A stretch of 64,000 nucleotides of DNA from the NCBI GenBank assembly GCA_026636295.1, contig CP089462.1, positions 868,001 to 932,000 of the forward strand, written 5' to 3'. Within the stretch, counting starts at the first letter, position 1; every line of letters starts with the position of its first letter. The notes under the pieces were generated by a model. The model made no database searches. It was not told the DNA's origin and worked only from the letters and a program-made list of their open reading frames with translations. Below, one piece after another: positions 21,240-29,683 of the stretch. The stretch is from Medakamo hakoo (lineage: Eukaryota; Chlorophyta; Trebouxiophyceae; Coccomyxaceae). The position numbers were made by a program, and so were the translations under genes.

Positions 21240-22039
21240 TCACCCGCGCGCACCCGCCCCTGCCCCGAGCGTCTTCAACCGCGCCGGCGCGGCGGCTTCC
21301 GCCCGCCCGGTGGCGCACGCCACCCCGGGCAGCACCGTCCCCACCCGCCGGGCGTAAGCCGCGTACGCCTCCCCAAACAAGTCCCTTAACCCAGCCTCCT
21401 CCGCGCGCACGCGCCCCGCGAAAAAGCGGGCGGCCAGGCAACCAAACAGGACGGTGCACGCGGGGTTGGCCAGCAGCAGCTGCGTCCCGACGGCCCACGC
21501 CGCCCAGCCCACGTAGGCGGGGTGGCGATCCCACGCGTACGGCCCCGTCGTCACGAGCTCGTGCCCCGGGCGGCGGGGCGACCCCGCCGCCGCGGGGATG
21601 TGGGTGAAGGAGGGGCCCGCGTGCACCATCGCGCCCCAGCGCAGGGCCTGGCCCAGCGCGGCGAGGGCGCCGCCGGCGAGGGAGACGGGCAGCGGTTTCC
21701 AGGACGCCGGCAGGTAGGTCGACTCCAGCGCGTACTCTAGGAGGGCGGCTGCCATGGCCGCCGTGTACGGCCAGGAGAAGCAAAAGGCTGTGGTGTGGGG
21801 GGTGAGGGGAGTGTGAGGGCACCGAGGGGGGTGCAGCGAGCAACGCTGAACGAAAAGGCCTCCCCCGCCGGCAAAACGCGTGCCACCCCTCCTCCGGTTC
21901 ATTCTCCCTGCAACGCACAGCTCCACGACACCTGGGGGTCCCTCCTGGCCACGGCCAGCCCAAATTCCGAAACATGAAAGGCGGACAGGAACCCAAAAAA
22001 CGCGGCCAGCCTCGCGTCGTCAAGCATTGCTGCTCTCAT
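21240..22039 (-). CDS. ICMT: Isoprenylcysteine carboxyl methyltransferase (ICMT/STE14)
   Basis: Exons are complement(21240..21787, 21919..22039), about 222 residues; donor GTGCGT, split Ser codon. The N-terminal exon has AAFFGFLSAFHVSEFGLAVA, matching the helix-1 FHxSE block of ICMT. The second exon carries the catalytic methyltransferase core: LVTTGPYAWDRHPAYVGW, then NPACTVLFG, and the C-terminal EEAGLRDLFGEAYAAYARRV. ICMT methylates the carboxyl of prenylated cysteine at CaaX proteins in the ER membrane using S-adenosylmethionine. In-frame ATGs at 22027, 22039 and 22099 are all possible; 22039 is chosen as an intermediate start. It ends in a basic Ala-rich tail. Confidence 0.88.
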
Positions 22040-22125
22040 GCGCAGAGCGCTCTGCGCTCTCCCCCTCCCCTCTCTGTGCCCTCCCATCAGACCCTTCATC
22101 TTCTCTCCCGGCCCGCGACCGCTCC

Positions 22126-23316
22126 ATGCCCGCGCCCACCGTCGCCCTCCTCGCCTTCACGCCCGTCGGCAGCGACGGTGATGGCACGCCAGCCCCACCA
22201 CCACCCGCTTACCCCGGCCTGCCGCCGCCGCCGCCGCCGCCGCGCCGCCTGGCGGCCCTGGCCAAAGTCGGGACGGGTGGGGGTGGGGGCGGCGCTGCCG
22301 CGACGCCCGCCGCCCTGTGGGCCGCCCGTGCTGCGGGCCTGAGCCCCCGGCCGCCGCTGCTTTTCACTCTAGATGGGGACGACACGGCCGCCGCCCGCAT
22401 GTGGGCGGCCCTCTTCCCCGCCGGCTGCCCGGGAGTGGCCGTGACGGCCGTCGAAAAGGCGGTGGACGGGCGCGGCAGCGTGGTTGGCGTGGCCGCGCGC
22501 CTGGCCGCGGCGGCCACCCCGTCACCGCCCGCCACCCCCATCCTCCTCGTCGATGCCGCCTCCATCCCCATGCCCTGGCTCGACTTGCCCCGCCTGGTGG
22601 CGGCTGCGGGCGTGCTGGGCGGCGTGCCGGCTTTGCCCGTGTCGGGCGTGCGGCCGCCGGCCGCGCTGGTCGCTGCGGGCGCGCTCGCGGCGGGCGGCGG
22701 GTGGTGGGAGGGCGGTGAGGGCGGCACGTGCCCGCACCTGACGACGGCTGGGGGCTCGACGCTGAGCTTGCCCTTGCTCTACCTGCCGGCTGACGCGGTG
22801 GAAGGCTTTGCGGCGGCGGCTGACGCCGTCGGCGCGGCGTCCCTGGCTCCAGCCCTGGCCGCCTGGGCCGCTGCCGCACCAGCCGCCACCCTGACCGGCC
22901 TGCCGCTGCCCGCCCCACTGCCGACCGCGGCCACCCGGGCGGGGCGGGCGCTGGCTGCGGCGCTGTTGGCCAAGGCCGCCGCGGGAGGCACGCCCGCCTC
23001 CATCATCGCCGACGCCTTGGACGGCTCCCGCCCGGCCGCGGCCGCGTTTGCTGGAGCACTGCTGGCGGCCGCGGGCGTCGCCGTGCCGGCGGACGGGCCG
23101 GAGCAGCCTTCTTCTCGCCACAACCCGGCTTACACGACCACTAACGCGGCGTACGGCGCCCGGCTACCCGCGCCGCACGAGGTGGCGGTGCCGGCGCCGG
23201 CCGTTGCTGCGCGCACGGCCGCACGTGCGGCGCTGCCGCCGCTGCACCCACCCGCGCCAGGTAAGGAACGCGGCATGCGCCTCGCCGGGTCGCGCGACTT
23301 GCTTGGGACGATCTAA
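22126..23316 (+). CDS. Protein with C-terminal Pierce-like (DUF4490) motif
   Basis: Intronless, 396 residues. Residues 1-330 are Ala/Pro-rich, with alternating hydrophobic strands (PPLLFTLDGDD, ATPILLVDAASIPMPW, LPLLYLPADAVEGF) suggesting an alpha/beta fold that I do not recognise. Near residue 345 is NPAYTTTNAAYGARLPAPHE. This aligns closely with the YRTSNQAYGSRAP-x2-HE motif of Pierce proteins (human C9orf116 family), microtubule inner proteins of ciliary doublets. The match is short, so family membership is inference. A consensus-looking CAG/GTAAGG lies at about 23259, so a further downstream exon cannot be excluded. It is divergent from ICMT with under 100 bp between starts. Confidence 0.55.
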   Translation: MPAPTVALLAFTPVGSDGDGTPAPPPPAYPGLPPPPPPPRRLAALAKVGTGGGGGGAAATPAALWAARAAGLSPRPPLLFTLDGDDTAAARMWAALFPAGCPGVAVTAVEKAVDGRGSVVGVAARLAAAATPSPPATPILLVDAASIPMPWLDLPRLVAAAGVLGGVPALPVSGVRPPAALVAAGALAAGGGWWEGGEGGTCPHLTTAGGSTLSLPLLYLPADAVEGFAAAADAVGAASLAPALAAWAAAAPAATLTGLPLPAPLPTAATRAGRALAAALLAKAAAGGTPASIIADALDGSRPAAAAFAGALLAAAGVAVPADGPEQPSSRHNPAYTTTNAAYGARLPAPHEVAVPAPAVAARTAARAALPPLHPPAPGKERGMRLAGSRDLLGTI

Positions 23317-23448
23317 GGAAAAGAGAGGCACGAAAAGAGGAGGAGGAGGAGGAGAGGGGAGGGAGGCGGACGGGGCCGCGCGTGTGATGGAAAACAGTGC
23401 TGCCTAGATCCCCCACACCTTTGGCGGGGCGTGCGCCTGCGACCCCCC

Positions 23449-24324
23449 TCACCGCCCGCCGCCCAGCCACTCCCCCACAACATCTGGGTCCACGTCCAGG
23501 CGCAAAGACACCGCGTTGCCCACGACGGGCCGGCCCGGCAGGCCGCGCTTGGACTTGGGCGGTTCGGCGAGGAAGGCGCGGACCGCGGCCGCGCACCCCC
23601 ACGCGCTCAGCGCGACGGCCAGCGCGTCGCACTTGTCGGCGTACGCGTCGGCCGAGATCGCCGACCGCTGGCCGACGTGGGCCCACATGACGTTGAGCGC
23701 CACCACGCGGATGCCCGCCAGGTTGCGCCGCACGATCGTGAGATCGTACGGCAACCCGTATTTCAAGAGTACGCCGTCTGCCAGCTCCTGGCCGGTCAGC
23801 GGCGGCTCTAGCGGCGGCGCGGAGGAGGGGGAGGAGGACGACGACGACGGCGCGCTGGCGGCCAGGCGGGCGGCCAAAGAAGCGGCCAAGGCCGCGTCGG
23901 ACGTGGGCTGGTCGTCGGCCTCGTCCTCGGACGACGCCTCTTCCATCGTCGCCCGCACGTCGGCCCTCAAGTCGGCCGAGGTTTCGCTCAACGCCGCGTT
24001 CAAGCCGTCCACAAACGCGGCGTCCGCTTCGGCGCGGGCCGCCTGGTCGGCTTCAAAGTTCTTGGGTGGGACCTGCAGCCGCCAGACACGGGAGGATTTG
24101 GGCGCCCACGCCTCGAAATCAAAGATGGACGCGGCCAGGGTCGCGGCCTTGGCCGCGAGCGTGGGTTTGGCAGCGCCGTCGTCGGGGCGCTCCGCAGAGG
24201 ATTCGCTCGCCGCTGGCGGACAGGGGCCGCGACGGGCCGGTGCGCCACGCCGCGTGCTGACGCCCCGAATCGGTGCGGTCTGACCGCGAGAGGTCCGCAG
24301 GCGTGGGCCGGCAGGCGGCTGCAT
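23449..24324 (-). CDS. DUF3067 plastid protein
   Basis: Intronless, 291 residues from the chosen ATG. The first 40 residues are basic and Pro/Arg/Ala-rich, like a transit peptide. A helical acidic middle region carries a poly-Ser stretch. The C-terminal 110 residues fit DUF3067: LTGQELADGVLLKYGLPYDL, VVALNVMWAHVGQRS, a Tyr/Asp/Leu helix and a closing GNAVSLRLD. DUF3067 proteins occur in cyanobacteria and plastids and their function is not established. An in-frame ATG at about 24417 (MANWEHDEWG) would give a longer but more acidic N-terminus. Confidence 0.75.
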   Translation of the reverse strand: MQPPAGPRLRTSRGQTAPIRGVSTRRGAPARRGPCPPAASESSAERPDDGAAKPTLAAKAATLAASIFDFEAWAPKSSRVWRLQVPPKNFEADQAARAEADAAFVDGLNAALSETSADLRADVRATMEEASSEDEADDQPTSDAALAASLAARLAASAPSSSSSSPSSAPPLEPPLTGQELADGVLLKYGLPYDLTIVRRNLAGIRVVALNVMWAHVGQRSAISADAYADKCDALAVALSAWGCAAAVRAFLAEPPKSKRGLPGRPVVGNAVSLRLDVDPDVVGEWLGGGR

Positions 24325-24551
24325 GGCGGGGCGTGTTTTTTTGTTCGAGCTTTCGCGCGCTCGTTCGGTTGAGCGTGTGGAGCGCGCACCCCACTCATCA
24401 TGTTCCCAATTCGCCATCAAAAAGCACGCGTGGTGGTGGTGCGGCACCGGGCCCTCTCCGAGACGAGGCTTGTGCGGCCTCCCGGCGAAGCCAACTGGCC
24501 GTGCGCAACCGCCCGACCGTGCGCAGTCCGCTGCTCTGCCGTCTGCCACCC

Positions 24552-25487
24552 ATGGCCACGCCGCCGTCGCCGCCGCACCACCCGACCACCGCGCCCCGCC
24601 TACTGCACCGCGCCTGGGACGGCACGCTCTTCAAGTACGGCCCCGCCGCCGCCCACGTCGCCTTCTCCACCGCGCCCGCAGCACGCCGCGTCATCGTCGC
24701 ACTGGGCGGCCTGACGGACGGCTTCTTTGCGACGCCGTACCTGGAGCCCCTGGCCGCCGCGGCGCGCCGCGCCGGGTGGGGCCTGGTCACGCCGCTCCTG
24801 CGGTCCAGCCACACGGGGTGGGGGATCGGGTCCCTGGACGCCGACGCGGCCGACTTGGCTGCCCTGGCCGACCACCTGGGCGGCGAGCGCGGGGTGTCCG
24901 AGCTCGCGGTCGTCGGCCATTCCACGGGCTGCCAGGACGCGGTCCGATACGCGGGCACGTGCCGGGGCGGCGGCGGCGGCGGCGGCGGCGGACCGGCACC
25001 ACCCCACCGGCCCACACTGACGGCCGTCGTGCTGCAAGCCCCCGTCTCGGACCGGGAGTGGCTGGCGACCCAGACGGAGACGGCGCGGAGGTTGGAGGCC
25101 GCGAGGGCGGCCCTGGCCGCAGGCCGGCCGCGCGAGGTCATCGACATGTGCGACGAGTGGGACGGCGCGCCGCTCAGTGCGGCCCGCTTTGCGAGCCTGG
25201 CCGAGCGTGGCGGCGACGACGACATGTTTTCGTCCGACCTGACGGACGAAGAACTGAAGGGCCGGCTCGCGGCCCCGCTGGCGGGCGTGCGGACGCTCGT
25301 GTTGACGTCGGCCAGGGAACAGTACGCCCCGCCCGGGTGGGACGCCCGGGCGGCTGCGGACAGGTTGGCGGCGTCCATCGGGCCGCTGGCGACGGCGGCT
25401 GTGTTGGATGGGGACCATGCCTTGTGCGGAGCGGAAGAGGAAGCGGCAGCGCTCATTGCGGGCTTTGTGGCGGGTGGTGGAGGTTGA
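24552..25487 (+). CDS. DUF1749 alpha/beta hydrolase
   Basis: Intronless, 311 residues. VIVALGGLTDGFF near the N-terminus is the first strand and oxyanion region. VVGHSTGCQD is the nucleophile elbow (GxSxG form) typical of DUF1749/UPF0613 hydrolases, a family that includes the fungal siderophore esterase SidJ. Near the C-terminus VLTSAREQYAPP is the usual acid-loop region and VLDGDHALCG supplies the histidine. The substrate is unknown. A Gly-rich insertion follows the nucleophile helix. It is divergent from the DUF3067 gene with 227 bp between ATGs. Confidence 0.8.
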   Translation: MATPPSPPHHPTTAPRLLHRAWDGTLFKYGPAAAHVAFSTAPAARRVIVALGGLTDGFFATPYLEPLAAAARRAGWGLVTPLLRSSHTGWGIGSLDADAADLAALADHLGGERGVSELAVVGHSTGCQDAVRYAGTCRGGGGGGGGGPAPPHRPTLTAVVLQAPVSDREWLATQTETARRLEAARAALAAGRPREVIDMCDEWDGAPLSAARFASLAERGGDDDMFSSDLTDEELKGRLAAPLAGVRTLVLTSAREQYAPPGWDARAAADRLAASIGPLATAAVLDGDHALCGAEEEAAALIAGFVAGGGG

Positions 25488-25531
25488 ATACGACACAGCT
25501 CCTGTCTTTAGTTTCTCTCTACAAAAAATCT

Positions 25532-28500
25532 CTATTCTTCCCACCGCGGCGGCCCGGGCGGCGGCCCACCCGGCCGCGGCCGCCACAGCGGCCGGGGCGA
25601 CATCCCAGACGCGTTGCCTTGCTTCGCACCCGCCGCCGCCGCCGCCGCTTTTTGCCGCGCCGCCAGGCGCGCGCGCAGCGCCGTCCTCGCCGCGTCGGCT
25701 TCGGCCGCCAGGCGGACGAGCGAGTCGCGCCCCGTGCCGCCCCGTCCGGCGATCAGCGCGCGCCGGGCTGCCACAGCGGCCGCGGCCGGGCCCAGGGGAG
25801 GCGTCGCGGCCGACGCCGCCGCAGCAGCAACGGCGGGGTTGAGGTCCGGCGGGATGGGAGCGGCGACCTCCTCTTCCTCCACGCCGCCCACCAGCGGCCG
25901 CACGTGGTGGGAGGCTTTCGCGGGCGCCGGCCCACGCGCCCGCTCCGCCGCACGCGCGGCTTGCGTCCGCATGGCCGCGCGCACGTTTGCAGCAGCAGCC
26001 GGGTCGCCCCTAGCCCGCAGCGTGGCTTCCAGGTAAGCCAGGACGGCGGTGGAGAGGGCGGGGATGGACGGGCGGCGGGTCGCCGCCGCCGCGTCGGCCG
26101 CGGCGCGCCAGTCGTCAAAGGCGGCGAGGGCGGCGTCCGGCCTGCCCGCCCGGCACGCCGCCTCAATCAACGACTCCCACATGCGTTCCGCGCCCGACGG
26201 AGGCGGGCGGGCGGCGGCGTTGGAAGCCGCCGCCGCCGGCGAAGCCGGGTGCAAGCCGCCCGCGCCAGGCGGGCCGCCCCCCCCGCCCAGCCCCCGCCGC
26301 CGCCGCAGCATGTCGTACAGGTCCAGGGCGGAGTCCAGGTCGCCCGCGCCCGCCAGGCCCGCGACGAGGGCGGCCAGAGCGGGTGCGGCGGCGGCGGCGC
26401 CCGACGCCCGGCGGGCGCGCGTCGACGCGGACGGGCGCACGCGCGCGGGCGGCGGGGGCGGCGGGAGGCGCGGCGGCTCGGCCGCGGGGGGCGGGTGGCC
26501 CCCGCCGGCGCGCGCCCACCGCGCGAGCGCCGGCGCGTGCTGGCTCGCCGCCAGCACGGCCGCCAGGCCGGCAGCCTCGTCCTCGTCCGACGCCTCGCCC
26601 CCCACCGCGGCTTGCACAGCCGCCAAAATCGACGGCGGCGGTGCGAACAGGGCGGACGCGGCGGAGGTCACGGTCGCGCCAAAGAGGCCCGGCCCGCCGC
26701 CGTCGACGCCGCCGCCGCCCAGCGCGCCCTCATCCCGGACGAGGCCGCGGTAGACGTCCAGGGCGGCCGTCAGCCGCCCCGCCCCGCACAGGGCGACGAT
26801 AAGGTCGGACGCCGCGGACCGGGCGGGGCGGGCGCCCCGCTCGCGCAGGGCGGCGAGGTAGGACTCCGCGACGGCCAGGCGCCCGCCGCGCGCGGCCGCG
26901 CCCATCACGGCAGACAGCGTGTCGGGCGTGGGCGCGCCCTCGCCCGCCGACGCGCGGAGCAAGGCCGTCACACGCACGGCGCGATCAACAGAGCCGGAGG
27001 CGGCCAGGGCGCGGGCAGCAGAGTTGAGGGCGTCCGTCCGCACGGCCGCGTCGGCGGGGTGGCCGCCGCCGTTGACGCCCGTCACCAACGACTTGACCAA
27101 GTCCAGCGCGTCGTCGAACCGCCCCGCCGCCGCGCAGACGGCCATGAGATTGTTGTGCGCCTCGTCTGTGGGCCGCACGCGGGCCGCAATGGCGGTGCGG
27201 TACAGGGCCAGGGCCGTGTCCGCGTCCCCGCGGCGCTCGCACGCGGCGATGAGGACGCCAAACGTCGGGCCCGTGGGCGCGAGCCCGTCCGCCTGTAGCT
27301 CGGCCGCGACGCGGAACGCGCGGTCGGTGTCGCCCGCCGCCAGCGCCGCCGCGGCCAATGAAGTGTACAGTTGGACGGAAGGCGGTAAATTCGCCGCGCG
27401 CGCCGCCACCAGGACCGCTTCCGCGTCGGCGGCGCGGGCGGACCGGGCGCACGCGTGCATGAGCGCGCCAAACGTTTCGACGTTTGGCGTGATGGCGGAC
27501 GCGGGCGCTTCCCCTTCCTCCAGCATGCGGGCGTACAGGTCAAACGCCGCGTCCGCGTCGCCCACTTGCGCGGCCGCGTCGATGGCGGCGTTGTAGGAGA
27601 TGACGTCCGGCCGCGGGCCGCCGGCCAGCATGCCGGCAAAGAGGGCCGCGGCCGACGCGGCGCGGCCGCAGGACGCAAGCGCATGGAGCAGGGCGTTGTG
27701 CGCGACGCGGAAGTCGGCTTCCAGGGCGTCGGACGCGGCGAGGGCGGCGTCCAGTGCCGCCTTGGCGCGGGCGGCCGCGGCGGGCGGCGTCGGACCGGCC
27801 TTGCACGCCTCGACGGCCGCCCGCGCACGTTCCACGCGCGCGGCCGCGCGCCGGGCCGCGCCGCGCCACTGCCCGCCCAGGCCGCGGCGGGCCGTGTCGC
27901 CCAGGTCCAGCAGCTCGGGCGTGCCTCCCGCCGCCACACACTTAGCCAGGGCCGAGTAGAGGTACGGGTCGGGCGCCAGGCCGTCTTCCCGGGACGCGGC
28001 CCACAGCGGGACGGCGCGCTCGGCCTCCCCCGCCGCGGCCGCCAGGTGCATCAGCTCAGCGTACACCCACCCGTCGGGCCGGCGGGGAGGAGGACAGGTC
28101 GAGGGGGCGTGAGGGGACAGGCCGGCCAGGGAAGCAGCGTCCGCCCGCCTGCCGTCGCCGTCGTCGTCGTCGTCCGACGAGGACGATGAGCCGCCGCCGC
28201 CGCCGCCCCGCCTGTCGCTCCCGCTGCCGGCCGCGCGCAGTTCGGCCGCTGCGGCAAATACGGCCGCCACATGTTCGGGCGCCCGCCCTGCCGCGCCGCG
28301 CATGGCGTACGCCAGCGCCGCCACGCCCAGCGGGCAGGGTGGGAGGCGGGCCGTGAGCGCGCCGTCGGCGTAGACGCCGAGGAGCCAGGCCGCGGACGGC
28401 GGGGGTGGGGCGACGGGCGTGGCGGAGGAGGAGGCTGCTCCGTCGCCCGCGCCCGCGTCGCCAGCCGCCGCCAGCACCGCCGCCCGCGTGTACCGGTCCG

Positions 28501-29662
28501 GCCGCGGGAAGCGACCCGTTAAAGACCGTTCCCACAACCGCCGCACGCGCCCGAAATCCCGGGACGCGCGCGCCGCGCGCACGAGCGCGTTGAGGGTGCG
28601 GGTGTTGGGGCGCGCGCCCGCCCGGCGGCAGGCCGCGTACGCCGCAAAGGCACCGGGGGACGCGTTGCCGACGGCCACGAACGCTGCAACGGCCGCATTC
28701 ATGACGGCCGTGTCTCCTGTCAGGCCGGACGCGGCGGCGGCGTCAAAGGCGGCCTGGACGGCGTCCGGGTCGCCCGACTTGCCCGCCACGCACAGGATGG
28801 TCGCGCCGCCGTCGCGCGCCGCCGTCGGGTCGGTGCCCGCCCCCGCCACGACAGCGATGGTCTGGGCCAAGGACGCGGAGGCGGTGCATGCACCCAGCAG
28901 CACGCGGCGGGTGCGCTCGTCTGGTGGGAGGGCGGACGCGAAAGCCAGGGCGGCGGCCGCGCCGGCGGCGCCATCCCCCCCCTCCAGGCGGCCAGCGGCG
29001 AGGATCGCTTCCAGCGCGCGCGCGTCCCGCCTGTCCCGCCGCAGAACGCGCGCCAGGGCGGCCGCCGGGTCCGCCGCGACGTCCGCCCGGGCCTGGACGC
29101 TGGGGACGCGGCCTCGTCCCAGGCCGGGCCCGCCGGCGTATAAAGCGGCCGCCGCACGGGACGGCGCGGACGCGTCGGCGGCCAGCGCGGCGGCCAGGTG
29201 CGCCGCTGCGTCCACCAGCGCCGCGGGTTCGGCGCCGCCCGCGAGGGCGGCGTCAAAGGCGGCCAAAGCCGGCCAGCCCTTGTTTCCTAGCGCCAGCCCG
29301 AAATCCAGCTCTTTTTTCTTGCGGCGAGCGTGGGCGATGCGTGGCGGTGGGCGGGTGCGAGGCCGGCGTTGGGCGGGCGGCGGAGGCGGAGGTGGTGGTG
29401 GTGTGTGCGGTGGTGGCGGGCGGGTGTCGGCGAGCAGCGCATCTGCCGCGGCCGAGTCCACCCACCCGCTGGACGAGGCGACGGGCGGTCGCCGCGGCCG
29501 GCCGGGCGGCGCGCTGGGCGACGGCCTCAGCGAGCCGGGGCCGGGCCCGGCGCCGCCGCCCGGGTCGGCGGGCCGCGGGTGCGCTGGCCGCATGCCAAAG
29601 GCTTTTCGCCGCCGAAAAGAACAGCGAGTGAAAGCACTGAGACATGGGCGGTGTCGCTCCAC
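25532..29662 (-). CDS. Large pentatricopeptide-repeat (PPR) protein
   Basis: A single frame of 1376 residues. An N-terminal Pro/Arg-rich leader (either MERHRPCLSAF at 29662 or MRPAHPRPADP at 29593) suits organelle targeting. Tandem helical repeats of about 35 residues run through the protein, clearest at 560-900: DVISYNAAIDAAAQVGDADA, NVETFGALMHACARSARAAD, TGPTFGVLIAACERRGDADT, TDEAHNNLMAVCAAAGRFDD. Poly-Ser/Asp and Gly/Pro inserts break the array. PPR proteins bind organelle RNA for processing, stability or translation. The size recalls algal MRL1 but I cannot assign an orthologue. The 29593 start leaves 90 bp to the divergent JmjC gene; the 29662 start leaves only 21. Confidence 0.8.
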   Translation of the reverse strand: MERHRPCLSAFTRCSFRRRKAFGMRPAHPRPADPGGGAGPGPGSLRPSPSAPPGRPRRPPVASSSGWVDSAAADALLADTRPPPPHTPPPPPPPPPAQRRPRTRPPPRIAHARRKKKELDFGLALGNKGWPALAAFDAALAGGAEPAALVDAAAHLAAALAADASAPSRAAAALYAGGPGLGRGRVPSVQARADVAADPAAALARVLRRDRRDARALEAILAAGRLEGGDGAAGAAAALAFASALPPDERTRRVLLGACTASASLAQTIAVVAGAGTDPTAARDGGATILCVAGKSGDPDAVQAAFDAAAASGLTGDTAVMNAAVAAFVAVGNASPGAFAAYAACRRAGARPNTRTLNALVRAARASRDFGRVRRLWERSLTGRFPRPDRYTRAAVLAAAGDAGAGDGAASSSATPVAPPPPSAAWLLGVYADGALTARLPPCPLGVAALAYAMRGAAGRAPEHVAAVFAAAAELRAAGSGSDRRGGGGGGSSSSSDDDDDGDGRRADAASLAGLSPHAPSTCPPPRRPDGWVYAELMHLAAAAGEAERAVPLWAASREDGLAPDPYLYSALAKCVAAGGTPELLDLGDTARRGLGGQWRGAARRAAARVERARAAVEACKAGPTPPAAAARAKAALDAALAASDALEADFRVAHNALLHALASCGRAASAAALFAGMLAGGPRPDVISYNAAIDAAAQVGDADAAFDLYARMLEEGEAPASAITPNVETFGALMHACARSARAADAEAVLVAARAANLPPSVQLYTSLAAAALAAGDTDRAFRVAAELQADGLAPTGPTFGVLIAACERRGDADTALALYRTAIAARVRPTDEAHNNLMAVCAAAGRFDDALDLVKSLVTGVNGGGHPADAAVRTDALNSAARALAASGSVDRAVRVTALLRASAGEGAPTPDTLSAVMGAAARGGRLAVAESYLAALRERGARPARSAASDLIVALCGAGRLTAALDVYRGLVRDEGALGGGGVDGGGPGLFGATVTSAASALFAPPPSILAAVQAAVGGEASDEDEAAGLAAVLAASQHAPALARWARAGGGHPPPAAEPPRLPPPPPPARVRPSASTRARRASGAAAAAPALAALVAGLAGAGDLDSALDLYDMLRRRRGLGGGGGPPGAGGLHPASPAAAASNAAARPPPSGAERMWESLIEAACRAGRPDAALAAFDDWRAAADAAAATRRPSIPALSTAVLAYLEATLRARGDPAAAANVRAAMRTQAARAAERARGPAPAKASHHVRPLVGGVEEEEVAAPIPPDLNPAVAAAAASAATPPLGPAAAAVAARRALIAGRGGTGRDSLVRLAAEADAARTALRARLAARQKAAAAAAGAKQGNASGMSPRPLWRPRPGGPPPGPPRWEE

Positions 29663-29683
29663 ATTCTTTCTCTACTCAGCGCG

